In this document: one piece after another, positions 34,103 to 41,485 of the stretch | How the letters are laid out: each line of letters begins with the position of its first letter | How positions within the stretch are numbered: position 1 is the stretch's first letter | Assembly: GCA_030141605.1 (NCBI GenBank) | Contig: JAQGDQ010001236.1 | Location: 1-53,231 of the forward strand | Origin: Tubiluchus corallicola | Taxonomy: Eukaryota; Priapulida; Priapulimorpha; Priapulimorphida; Tubiluchidae | Length of the DNA stretch: 53,231 nt | Direction: 5' to 3' | Notes under the pieces: generated by a model | What the model was told of the DNA's origin: nothing | The model's database searches: none | Seen by the model: only the letters and a program-made list of their open reading frames with translations | Made by a program: the position numbers and the translations under genes

Positions 34103-34363
34103 TTATCTAAGCTGTATTCCAGCGTATTTAGCCGCCACGTTGATAATAAGTTTGGCAGTTGGTGTGTCTTGGTTTATTCTGCCATTCAAAACAGCTGACA
34201 CTTGCGTTTGCCGGGATTTCAAATTAAAGCTTGGCAGGTGTCCAAATAATTCAACTGCTATTTTCTTTTGCCGTACTGGCTTTCGGAGTCCTTTTGGCTT
34301 TTTGAGCCCTTGCAAAATATCAGTTCGGCGTTCATATACAGCTGGTGTTTTACGTTTGTTCAC
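34103..34363 (-). CDS. Hypothetical early phage protein, probably DNA-binding
   Basis: 86 residues, with many Lys/Arg. LKKPKGLRKPVRQKKIAVELFGHLPSFNLKSRQTQVSAVLNGRINQDTPTAKLIINVAAKYAG. The last part reads like a helix-turn-helix (SRQTQVSAVLNGR) of the Cro/Ner sort. It lies directly downstream, in the leftward operon, of the tRNA-like element 34387-34470. Confidence 0.5.
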   Translation of the reverse strand: MNKRKTPAVYERRTDILQGLKKPKGLRKPVRQKKIAVELFGHLPSFNLKSRQTQVSAVLNGRINQDTPTAKLIINVAAKYAGIQLR

Positions 34364-34386
34364 CGTTCTTTTTATTATTTGTTTGT

Positions 34387-34470
34387 GCAGTAGGCGGGAC
34401 TTGAACCTGCAATGCCTTTCTTTTGTTGTTATTATTTCATAAAGGACTTATATCTTAACCTAGCTACTGC
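34387..34470 (-). tRNA. tRNA-like element with perfect acceptor and T arm but no normal D or anticodon arm
   Basis: 84 nt on the minus strand. The ends pair perfectly (GCAGTAG with CTACTGC, 7 bp). The 3' half has a T arm with GGTTCAAGTCC, a full B-box, in a 5-bp stem with one A-C mismatch, and a 4-nt variable region. The middle forms CCTTT/AAAGG (5 bp) with a 21-nt A-rich loop instead of a 7-nt anticodon loop, and no D stem is seen. CCA is not encoded. It may be a decayed phage tRNA, or an RNA that mimics tRNA. A standard tRNA gene is unlikely. Confidence 0.45.
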
Positions 34471-34497
34471 TTTTTTTTAATTAGGAATTAGTAACTG

Positions 34498-35118
34498 TTA
34501 TACGTTGCTAAAGTTGAGTTCTATGTTTTTGTACTCTCCTGTGTTGTTTTTTACCCATATGCGTAGGTATTCTTTTGAGCTTACTACACGTATGGCTTTC
34601 TCTATCAGGTCTAAGGCTTGATGAAATTGTTCGTTTTTTATTTTGGCACGGTAACGTAAGAGAGCTGTTATTTTCTTTACGTCCAGCTTGCCACGTGAAG
34701 TTTCAAAGGCGTTCATTACTAATTGTTTTACTACTTCGTTTTCGCTGTTTATGTTGTTGCTGATGAATTGGTTGAGTAGTTTTTTGGCTTGTTCTATGAG
34801 GTTGTCGTCGAAGTCTTGTCTGTCGTTGATGCTTAGCTCGAGTTTTACATCGCGGTTGAAGCTGTAAAGTGTGTAGTTGCCTTTGCGTTGTTCTATGTTG
34901 ATACCGTTTTCTTTCATTTCTTCTAAATAGGCGTTTTGGCTTCTGTCCATTACGTATAGTTTGAACTCGCTTAGTTTTTGGGAGAGTTGTTGTGCTTCCT
35001 TTACGAATTTGGCGAGTAGTCGTTCTTTTTTCTTTTCGCTTTTTGTTACTCTGTTTATGGGTATGGCGTTTCCTTGCTCATCTTCCCATATTTTTTCTTT
35101 ACTGGTATGTAGTTTCAT
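34498..35118 (-). CDS. DUF3164 family protein of Mu-like phages
   Basis: 206 residues. KIWEDEQGNAIPINRVTKSEKKKERLLAKFVKEAQQLSQKLSEFK near the start, GNYTLYSFNRDVKLELSINDRQDFDDNLIEQAKKLLNQFI in the middle and LLRYRAKIKNEQFHQALDLIEKAIRVVSSKEYLRIWVKN near the end give the DUF3164 pattern. Such proteins are regular members of early operons of Mu-like phages. The function is unknown. Confidence 0.85.
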   Translation of the reverse strand: MKLHTSKEKIWEDEQGNAIPINRVTKSEKKKERLLAKFVKEAQQLSQKLSEFKLYVMDRSQNAYLEEMKENGINIEQRKGNYTLYSFNRDVKLELSINDRQDFDDNLIEQAKKLLNQFISNNINSENEVVKQLVMNAFETSRGKLDVKKITALLRYRAKIKNEQFHQALDLIEKAIRVVSSKEYLRIWVKNNTGEYKNIELNFSNV

Positions 35119-35134
35119 AGTTATTTGTTAATTA

Positions 35135-35383
35135 TTAATTAATCATTGTAGCTATGTATGTGCCTGCTATTGCTCCGCTTGCTGCCCCAAGGGCATAAAC
35201 AATGCGTTGTAGGTCGTTGTGCATAGCCATTTTCTTTACGTTGGTAGCCCATAGGTAGCTTATGGCAAAGGAGCATATGCCTAAGCCTATCCAATGGAGG
35301 TTGGCAATAAAATAGGTGTTGCCTGCCACGAATAGTACTTGTAAAAAAGCTGTGGCAAATAGTTTACATAGTTTTTTATTCAT
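35135..35383 (-). CDS. Hypothetical phage membrane protein
   Basis: 82 residues with probably three hydrophobic segments (about 8-30, 31-47 and 60-80), including AALGAASGAIAGTYIATMI-like Gly/Ala helix packing at the C-terminus. It could be an early-expressed membrane protein, such as a superinfection exclusion factor. That is inference from place and topology only. Confidence 0.55.
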   Translation of the reverse strand: MNKKLCKLFATAFLQVLFVAGNTYFIANLHWIGLGICSFAISYLWATNVKKMAMHNDLQRIVYALGAASGAIAGTYIATMIN

Positions 35384-35552
35384 AACTAAGTGTTTTGTAG
35401 TGTTGCCATTTGTTATAACATTTGCTGTATTGGTTTATGGCATTCAGCCATAGTGCTATGTTGTTTTTGTGGTAGTAGTGGTTTATTTCTTCTTTCCAAA
35501 AGTTGGTTAGGTATTTGTAAAACTTGCTAATTAGTTTATTGATTAGTTTCAT
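35376..35552 (-). CDS. Small hypothetical phage protein
   Basis: 58 residues, rich in aromatic residues and Lys: FYKYLTNFWKEEINHYYHK and LWLNAINQYSKCYNKWQHYK. It fills the gap between two phage genes, starting 13 bp after the upstream gene and overlapping the next start by 8 bp, which supports coding. No family recognised. Confidence 0.5.
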   Translation of the reverse strand: MKLINKLISKFYKYLTNFWKEEINHYYHKNNIALWLNAINQYSKCYNKWQHYKTLSYE

Positions 35553-35564
35553 AATTGATTAGTT

Positions 35565-35762
35565 TTATTTATTATTTAAAATTCGTTTATAGTTGATGTT
35601 TTTGTAGTTTAGCATTGTTTTATAGCTTATGAAGAATTTATCCTTTATATACATTCTCCATATACGGGTATCTGGATAATCTCTATTTTTGCTTTTAGCT
35701 TTTAAGTATGCATCCATTACCACTTGTACCCTTTTTGCATAGTTGTACTTTTTTAAGTCCAT
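35565..35762 (-). CDS. Small hypothetical early phage protein
   Basis: 65 residues, basic: DLKKYNYAKRVQVVMDAYLKAKSKNRDYPDTRIWRMYIKDKFFIS. It begins one base after the ATPase gene stop. The spacing supports membership of the early operon. Confidence 0.55.
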   Translation of the reverse strand: MDLKKYNYAKRVQVVMDAYLKAKSKNRDYPDTRIWRMYIKDKFFISYKTMLNYKNINYKRILNNK

Positions 35763-35763
35763 A

Positions 35764-36357
35764 TTACATTATGTTTTTAGCTCCTTGCTCCCAAACGGTA
35801 TAGGGCTCACCTCCTCCATAGCGACTAAGGCAGTGTGCGGTATAAGATTCCACGCGTATTTTCACTGCAGCGTCGTAGCGTATGGCACTGGCTGTTCTCC
35901 CAGAAGGCGAAGCACCATCGGCGTGGGACAGCCATATGAATAAGTTTTTGGGATGGTTTTTTAACAGTTCTTTATATTGTTCGTACGAAATCTCAGCATG
36001 TTGTAGGCTGTCGGTTATTATAATTTTTGGCTTGCGTTTGCCTTGCAATAGTTTTTCAACAGCATTTAAATCGTATTTATCTAATATTACAATGTTTTTG
36101 CATCCTGCTAATTGGTTGCGTCGTGCCGCTGCTTGGAAGGAGAGTGATATACCTTCTTCTAGTGTGTTGTAGGCTACTTTAGCGAATTGTGATAGTTCTT
36201 TGGCGAGTTGGAGAGCAAAGGAGGTTTTGCCGTTGAAAGAGCTGCCCCATATAATCCAGCTACCACATAGCTCAGGCTTGCCTATGGCTCGCTTGAATGG
36301 TTCGGAGAGCTCCACGCCTTTAAACCTCCTATTTAAAAGTGTATTTACGCTTATCAT
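35764..36357 (-). CDS. RecA/DnaB-type phage ATPase
   Basis: 197 residues. GSSFNGKTSFALQLAKEL near residues 38-55 is the Walker A loop. KPKIIITDSLQHAEISYEQYK near 108-128 is Walker B, where an Asp closes the strand. FIWLSHADGASPSGRTASAIRYDAAVKIRV near 142-170 resembles the RecA/DnaB sensor region with a Gly/Ser-rich loop. Its likely role is in replication by transposition, perhaps loading proteins on DNA. It lies 3 bp after the MuB-like gene. Confidence 0.75.
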   Translation of the reverse strand: MISVNTLLNRRFKGVELSEPFKRAIGKPELCGSWIIWGSSFNGKTSFALQLAKELSQFAKVAYNTLEEGISLSFQAAARRNQLAGCKNIVILDKYDLNAVEKLLQGKRKPKIIITDSLQHAEISYEQYKELLKNHPKNLFIWLSHADGASPSGRTASAIRYDAAVKIRVESYTAHCLSRYGGGEPYTVWEQGAKNIM

Positions 36358-36360
36358 TGT

Positions 36361-37251
36361 TTAATATGCTACTATTGTTTCTTTGTTTTTTTCTTTGGTG
36401 AGTTCTATTTTTACACGTCTAAGGCTTCCGTCGGTTTGTGCATACAATTTTTTAAGGTCTTGTCTTGTCTTGTTAGCTTGTGCTATCAGGGCGACCTGTG
36501 TGTATTTAAACTGTTTTTTGTCTTCCGCCGCTATGGGTGTAATGCCTTGAAAGCGTTTGCCAAATCGCGAAAATATTTCCGTATAGCCTACTTTTTTATT
36601 ATGTATGTTGCGTTCTATCTTTACACGTAGTCCATCTGCTCCTATCATATACCAGCCAGTATTGCCTTCGGCAGCATTCCAGAGTGCTTTTAGCTCGAGG
36701 AATGCAGGGTAATTAAGGTCTCCCGCTTCGTCCAATATAATGAGGGGTGCTATGTCGGTTATTTGTAGGTAACAAATGAGGTCGGTATATACATTGTTGT
36801 ACCTTCCTTTATGCTCTACTCCAAACTCTTGAGCTATTTTACGGACTAATTGTTGTTTGGTTTTTACTTGTGAGCAGTCTATGTATACAGCGTTGCGGTT
36901 CTGTTTTGCGTACATTTTTGCGGCGTAGGTTTTGCCTATATCTGCTGTGTCGCATACAAGTGCTGATAAGGCTTGTTCTTGACAGTCTTTTAATTGCGAC
37001 GTTATGAATTTATATACGGGTGTAGCTGCAGTGTTCCATTGTATAGTTTCTTTGAGTTGTACATTGAGTCGTCGGGCAATGGCTATCCAATTAGCATCGG
37101 ATAGAATTTTATCTGTTGTCCCTTTTTTTATTTTAGAAATCTGCGAAGAGCTGATGCCTAAGGCTATGGCTTGTTTTTTAGAACTGTCGTAGTTTTGACT
37201 GTCTTTATTTACCGCCTCTATTATCTTTTTCTTTATTTTTTCTTTTATCAT
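36361..37251 (-). CDS. MuB-like ATP-dependent target-capture protein
   Basis: 296 residues. The N-terminal part (residues 1-70) carries a helix-turn-helix: QAIALGISSSQISKIKKG. The AAA+ core has VCDTADIGKTYAAKMYAKQ (Walker A, near 97-115), PLIILDEAGDLNYPAFLELKALWN (Walker B, near 170), and an ERNIHNKKVGYTEIFSRFGKRFQG arm (sensor). In Mu, B binds target DNA and delivers it to the A transposase. It lies 18 bp after the transposase gene stop. Confidence 0.85.
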   Translation of the reverse strand: MIKEKIKKKIIEAVNKDSQNYDSSKKQAIALGISSSQISKIKKGTTDKILSDANWIAIARRLNVQLKETIQWNTAATPVYKFITSQLKDCQEQALSALVCDTADIGKTYAAKMYAKQNRNAVYIDCSQVKTKQQLVRKIAQEFGVEHKGRYNNVYTDLICYLQITDIAPLIILDEAGDLNYPAFLELKALWNAAEGNTGWYMIGADGLRVKIERNIHNKKVGYTEIFSRFGKRFQGITPIAAEDKKQFKYTQVALIAQANKTRQDLKKLYAQTDGSLRRVKIELTKEKNKETIVAY

Positions 37252-37268
37252 AATTTAAAATTTTTAGT

Positions 37269-39275
37269 TTATATTGAATTTGCCCCTAAGGCTGCGTAAT
37301 CTTTTTCATCTATTCGCAAACTGTCTTTTTCGGTTATGGTTACTACGGTTTCTATGCTTTCTTCTTCTGTTTCTTTTAATTCTTGCAGTTTGGCTAAGTT
37401 CTTACGCTTTTCTTTGGCCATTTTGTCAAATTGTGCGTTATATGCTGCTTGTTCTTTGTAGTTGTTTTCGTCTTGCTCTGTCCATTCTGCCTTAGCACGG
37501 TTGAAGGTTTTTATCTTATCGCAGGTGTCTATTAAATTGTCGTTTTGATATATATGTATATTTGGTATTGCCCCGTCTTCCTTAGGTAGCCAATAGGCGG
37601 TTACTTTTCGGTTGTTGGGTGCTAAGCGTTCTAATGTATGGGGTGAGGATAGCCTGTATTTTTCATAGTTTACGGTACAGTAGCTGCTGCGTCTTATGCT
37701 GGTAGGGCGGCTGTAGCCAAAGTGGTAGGCTACTGCTGCTTCGTTGTAGGTGGGTAGGTTGGGGTTTATATTCTGAAAGAATACGTCTAAACGTGTAAGA
37801 TTAGGGTATTTTTTTTGATTGGTATGTAGTTGGTTGTTGTATATGTTTATAGTATCTATATCTTGGGCTTCGATAGTGTCAATGCTCTCTATCTTATATT
37901 TGTAATTGTCATTATGTTTGTCAAAAACCTTTTTGTTGTCTACTATGTTGGCGGGTAGTTTGGCGTAATGCCTGCCTGTGCGTCCAATAATATTCTTTTC
38001 TGCTCCGTATTTTTTAGTGCGTATTAAGCGTTCTGCGTATTTTTCCTGTGAATTACCGGGTTGGCACCAGTGTATTTTGGGAAAAATAGCACCTTCTTTA
38101 AAAGCACCCTCACGATAATTGCCTACGAGGTGATGCTCTACTTCCATCTCCATAGGGAAGCCTATTTTGTGCAGGTGTAGCCACGTAAACATATTACGCA
38201 TACAGTCCTCCAGTAGCTTTGCCTCTTTGTGTAAATTGTGTGCATAGCCTACTATAGCTCCGCTTACTACATCAAAGGCATAATAGGCTTTTACCTTGCC
38301 TTTTTGTGTTCTGCTCCACATAATGTCGCGGTCGTCAATGGATATTTTTGACATAGAGTACTGTGGTGCGTGGCGGTGTACGTGTGGTCGGTAGTTGTAT
38401 TTGAAGTGTTCTTGACTTTGGCGACTAAGTTCTATGGCTATTTTATTAGCTTCTTTATGATAATAGTTTTTTACAGTTGTAAGGCTGATTTTTCTGTTGT
38501 AGTCTTTTGGGTCGAAATATTCACCTGTTTTTTTATCATATACTTGATATTCGCCTGCGATGAATAGGAGGTATAGTTCGTGTACGCGTTCGGCATAAGG
38601 CTTTTCGGGTAGTGTAAATAGTGAAAGTAGTAGACGCTCTATTTGTACGGTTACTTTGCGGTTGTTTTGGTTACGATATCCACGGTGTACAAGAGCTGTG
38701 TATCCTTGTTTTTTGTATTGCAATGCTTTGTTTTTGAGGCGTCGTTCGTTGGTGGGGAGCGTGTGTGGGTATTGGTTCTTTGGTAAGGCGTTTACATAGT
38801 CTAACACGTTTTGCCAAAGGTTTGTTGTTTTTGAGGCTAAGGCTTTACGTTGTCGGCGTTTGTTGGCTACGAGGGCGAGGCAGGCGTTTAGTATTTCTGC
38901 GTTGGTACGGTATTCACGTTGTTTTTCGAAGGGCAATAAGTTGCTGCCGTTTACATAGCCGTCTAACCTGTAATTGCTGTAAAACTCACCAGCCGCGGGG
39001 TCAGGCTGTATAAGTGTAGCAAAAAAAGATAGTGTATTTTCACTGTATGGGTTGCCTAGTTGTGCTGTTATTTTATCTTTAAAACGCTCGGGGATAGTGT
39101 CGTAAGCTACCCAAGCCTTGCGTCCATTGCCGCCTTTTATTACTCTGTCTATAATGCCTCTGTTCCTACAATTATTATACTGATGCCTTGTCATAATACT
39201 CCCTTCCCCGTACAGCCACTTAGCAGCTACGCACATAGTACCTTTTATATATTGTAAGGCTTGAAGGTTTTCCAT
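37269..39275 (-). CDS. Mu-type transposase A (DDE recombinase)
   Basis: 668 residues. The N-terminus (TRHQYNNCRNRGIIDRVIKGGNGRKAWVAYDTIPERFKDKI) is the end-binding domain. The catalytic core begins at SKISIDDRDIMWSRTQKGKVKAYYAFDVVSGAIVGYAH, whose ISIDD gives the first Asp. WCQPGNSQEKYAERLIRTKKYGAEKN gives the final Glu. Between them, where a second Asp is expected, the sequence reads EMEVEHHLVGNY, so Glu seems to stand in its place, which also occurs in some relatives. The C-terminal part binds the MuB-like partner. The start overlaps the Ner-like gene stop (TAATG). Confidence 0.93.
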   Translation of the reverse strand: MENLQALQYIKGTMCVAAKWLYGEGSIMTRHQYNNCRNRGIIDRVIKGGNGRKAWVAYDTIPERFKDKITAQLGNPYSENTLSFFATLIQPDPAAGEFYSNYRLDGYVNGSNLLPFEKQREYRTNAEILNACLALVANKRRQRKALASKTTNLWQNVLDYVNALPKNQYPHTLPTNERRLKNKALQYKKQGYTALVHRGYRNQNNRKVTVQIERLLLSLFTLPEKPYAERVHELYLLFIAGEYQVYDKKTGEYFDPKDYNRKISLTTVKNYYHKEANKIAIELSRQSQEHFKYNYRPHVHRHAPQYSMSKISIDDRDIMWSRTQKGKVKAYYAFDVVSGAIVGYAHNLHKEAKLLEDCMRNMFTWLHLHKIGFPMEMEVEHHLVGNYREGAFKEGAIFPKIHWCQPGNSQEKYAERLIRTKKYGAEKNIIGRTGRHYAKLPANIVDNKKVFDKHNDNYKYKIESIDTIEAQDIDTINIYNNQLHTNQKKYPNLTRLDVFFQNINPNLPTYNEAAVAYHFGYSRPTSIRRSSYCTVNYEKYRLSSPHTLERLAPNNRKVTAYWLPKEDGAIPNIHIYQNDNLIDTCDKIKTFNRAKAEWTEQDENNYKEQAAYNAQFDKMAKEKRKNLAKLQELKETEEESIETVVTITEKDSLRIDEKDYAALGANSI

Positions 39276-39460
39276 TAAATCGCAATGTTTTTTATCACTC
39301 TATTGGCTTTTTGTTCTCGGCATTTTACAATGCGTTTATACACCTTTATTACTCTTTCGTTTTCTTTGTGGCCGTTGATTACCCTGCTTACATAACTTAA
39401 ACTGTGGCCTGTAGCTTGGGCTATTGTTGCTACATCTCCTTTTTTTAGTCCTGTTTTCAT
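39275..39460 (-). CDS. Ner-like small helix-turn-helix protein
   Basis: 61 residues. KKGDVATIAQATGHSLSYVSRVINGHKENERVIKVYKRIV is a compact Cro/LacI-type helix-turn-helix. The place, as first gene of the early operon before transposase, is that of Mu Ner, which dampens early transcription. The operator-like half-sites lie just upstream at 39470-39576. Confidence 0.75.
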   Translation of the reverse strand: MKTGLKKGDVATIAQATGHSLSYVSRVINGHKENERVIKVYKRIVKCREQKANRVIKNIAI

Positions 39461-39469
39461 TTTTTTACG

Positions 39470-39576
39470 TTATTTGTTTATATTTGCTCGTTTGACTTAA
39501 AAAAAATAAGAGGTAGTTTAGGTGCTTATTTTTATTGCAAATAGCAAATATAACTGCCAATATTCAATTATTCAAA
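39470..39576. promoter_or_regulatory. Divergent early/repressor promoter region with operator-like half-sites
   Basis: The leftward early promoter is TTTG (39573-39576) - 20 bp - TATATTTG (39545-39552), on the minus strand. A rightward TATATTTG (39479-39486) serves the repressor, with no good -33. TATTTG occurs at 39471 and 39481 and, inverted, as the tandem GCAAATAGCAAATA at 39537-39550. Two half-sites thus face two others across about 50 bp and overlap both -7 boxes. The layout fits binding by the repressor and/or the Ner-like protein; the binding itself is inferred. Confidence 0.6.
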
Positions 39577-39605
39577 TATTTTAACTGCTTTTTTTCAATT
39601 ATTTT

Positions 39606-40142
39606 ATGGATGCAAAAGAAAGAATAAAACAATTTCTTGATAAACAGGGGATTACAAAGTACAGGTTTTATAAAGAAACTAAACTTTCTGATGGTTTTTT
39701 AGACAAAAAAAGCAACACCCGTATGGATATAGCTGAAAACATCCTGTTATCTTATGATATAAATCCCGAATGGTTATTAACTGGCAAGGGCGAGATGTTG
39801 AAAAGTTGTGAAAAAAAATATTTGATTGATTTGCGCGAGTTATTTACATTTGATACTTCTAAACAACCTCCTGAAGCCTTAAATGAATTGAAAAAAAAGA
39901 TCATTCAGTACATTACCAATAACTATAATGTTGGTGGAGATATTGTAGGAAAGACAAAAATAACAGGTAGTAACATAGTATCTAAATCGAAAGGAGATGT
40001 TACTATTGGTAGTTATAATATGTCTAATGATGAAAATTTGCAAGAAAAAATAAAGCATCAAACCGAAGTAATTAACCAACTCCAAGAACGACTAAAAGAT
40101 AAAGATGCTATTATTGAATTAATGAAAAAACAAGACAAGTAA
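39606..40142 (+). CDS. Phage repressor, XRE-type helix-turn-helix
   Basis: 178 residues. The N-terminal helix-turn-helix is RIKQFLDKQGITKYRFYKETKLSDGFLDKKSNTRMDIAENILLSYDINPEWLLTGKGEML; the ending DINPEWLLTGKGEML is typical of Bacteroidota phage repressors. Next is a beta-like stretch with GGDIVGKTKITGSNIVSKSKGDVTIGS (repeated Gly turns, perhaps a trimer or beta-roll part), then a coiled coil (LQEKIKHQTEVINQLQERLKDKDAIIELMKK). It has no peptidase S24 dyad, so inactivation must differ from LexA-type cleavage. It faces the early operon. Confidence 0.85.
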   Translation: MDAKERIKQFLDKQGITKYRFYKETKLSDGFLDKKSNTRMDIAENILLSYDINPEWLLTGKGEMLKSCEKKYLIDLRELFTFDTSKQPPEALNELKKKIIQYITNNYNVGGDIVGKTKITGSNIVSKSKGDVTIGSYNMSNDENLQEKIKHQTEVINQLQERLKDKDAIIELMKKQDK

Positions 40143-40570
40143 GATAATTAGCCTCTTCTCCCTCCCTTTTATCATTACGAATTGTACAGTAGATTGTTTG
40201 CGGCTTGTGGTAGAAAACATAAGTTTCTGATATATAGGCATTTATAAAAAAGGCAGCTTTTTAAGCTGTTTTTTTGTGTCGTTTTGGGTAATTATAAGGC
40301 TAAAAAAAGGCTTTAAACAGTGTTTTTATGTCGTTTTCAAGTGGTTTAAAGCCCCTTTTTTTGGCTTAATTGACACCCCAGCTGACACTCCAGCTGACAT
40401 CCCAGCTATTTTTTAGGCTGTTTTTTTGCATAAAAAAAGGGGGCTTTTTACCCCCTGTATAGGCTGTTTTTTGCCTGTATGTTACTGTGTGTTTGTATTG
40501 TGTGGCTTGTTTTAAGGCTTATTAGGCTGTTTGTATGATTTAAGTTAGCATATAGTTAGGTTCTGTTGCA
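40143..40570. other. Left-end non-coding region with terminators and short repeats
   Basis: It holds a terminator CAGCTT-TTT-AAGCTG-T7 at 40254-40275 after the repressor gene, and a 10-bp inverted repeat GGCTTTAAAC/GTTTAAAGCC (40309-40353) followed by T7. It also has a 36-bp triple repeat of the 12-mer GACAYYCCAGCT (40372-40407), and a GGGGG...CCCCC hairpin at 40439-40455. TAGGCTGT occurs in direct orientation at 40414, 40460, 40523 and 40610, the last just inside the left-end sites. These may be enhancer or protein-binding sites of the transposition complex. Confidence 0.6.
40254..40275 (+). terminator. Terminator after the repressor gene
   Basis: CAGCTT, loop TTT, AAGCTG and a run of seven T. 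It lies 111 bp after the repressor stop. Confidence 0.7.
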
Positions 40571-40700
40571 TAAATGTACATTTCGTTTTGTTGAGCTTGT
40601 TTTTATATATAGGCTGTATCTCTTATAAAAAGTGATTTTTGCTGCTGTTTTGTTATTTGCTTATATGTACGTTTTGTTTTGTCCCTTATAAATTGTTGCC
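40571..40700. repeat. Prophage left end with transposase-binding-like sites and TGCC flank
   Basis: The site at 40571-40592 matches in inverse orientation the 22-bp site of the other end (ATGTACATTTCGTTTTG). A second, weaker site lies at 40661-40683 (ATGTACGTTTTGTTTTG). The terminal TTATAAATTGT ends at 40696 and pairs with ACAATTATAA of the other end, apart from one inserted A. TGCC at 40697-40700 repeats the 12572-12575 flank. Confidence 0.6.
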
Positions 40701-41485
40701 TAAAGTTTATATTAATTTTACACAAATTATTTTTCTCAAAGATTAAAAGTAGTATTTTTATATATAGCTATGTTCTAATAGTGCAATACATTTATATTAT
40801 AGTAGGATTAAGCATAAAAAAAGGTGTATTAACCGTTACTTATCTACCTTCTAAAGTATTAAAGTACTCACGACACAAAACAAACACAGCATCAGTCATA
40901 TTCAACGTTTTGTGTCGTCTTTTTTCTCCAATTTTTAAAAAAACAGGGTAATTTAGATACTATGTATCTAACCCCGTGTTTTAAAGTTTAAATGCAGAAA
41001 ATTAGAAATTTTCTGCATTTTTTTCATTTTTTTGTTTTATATCCATAATAGTTTATCTATTATTTATCTCATTCCTTTTTTCAATAGACTTATCTATATT
41101 TTCAAAATAGCTCTTAGAATTCTTTTTTGCTTTTTAATTTAATTACTTGTTATTTTATTCTTTTACTATTTGCAATTTCTTGCTTTTATGTCATCTGTCG
41201 TAGGTTTGTAAGACGTTATTTGTTTTTAATTTCTTGTAACGATTTGATTTTTTTGATTATGCTTGGTTATTAGATAAGTTGGTTCTAAACTAAAAATAAA
41301 AGATGAAATATTTAGGCGGTATGATATAATATGTTCTTAGTATTTGTTTTTAGACGGTTAATTGTCCACTAAAAGAGTATAATAATACTGAACAACCACC
41401 CTGAAAGATAGTGGTTGTTTTTTGTGCATTTCGCATTAAATTTCTGCACATTTCGTTTTTAGTTACAAAAAAATGAAAGTTGAAA
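40701..41485. other. Host intergenic region with three strong hairpins
   Basis: No gene was recognised in about 785 bp. ACGACACAAAAC (40870-40881) pairs with GTTTTGTGTCGT (40907-40918) before T6. AATGCAGAAAATT/AATTTTCTGCATT (40991-41019) has a 13-bp stem, loop AGA, and T7. AACAACCAC/GTGGTTGTT (41391-41419) is followed by T4. All three look like plus-strand terminators, so one or more plus-strand transcripts end here although no plus-strand gene is evident. At 41414-41456 there are two copies of a sequence like the phage end sites. Confidence 0.5.

Larger units (their letters stand above)
12576..40696. mobile_element. Mu-like transposable prophage with contractile tail (about 28.1 kb)
   Basis: The element is bounded by an inverted end (12576 ACAATTATAA; the right border, at 40696, ends TTATAAATTGT) flanked on both sides by TGCC. 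Both ends carry sites related to ACGAAATGTACAAAAAT. Gene content is diagnostic: a MuA-type transposase, a MuB-like ATPase, a Ner-like protein and a repressor lie at one end. The rest holds GemA, DUF3164, gp29-type portal, gp36, gpG, gp28-type terminase, sheath, tube, tape measure, spike and baseplate genes. Transposable phages of this group insert almost at random and pack host DNA at the right end. The exact borders are inferred by eye; a 5-bp duplication, as in Mu, would need one mismatch (ATGCC against TTGCC). Confidence 0.88.

Noticed and set aside
40270-40420. Plus-strand frame ending in IDTPADTPADIPAIF
   Set aside because: No ATG start, overlaps terminator hairpins, and the PAD repeat is just the 12-mer. 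Judged non-coding.
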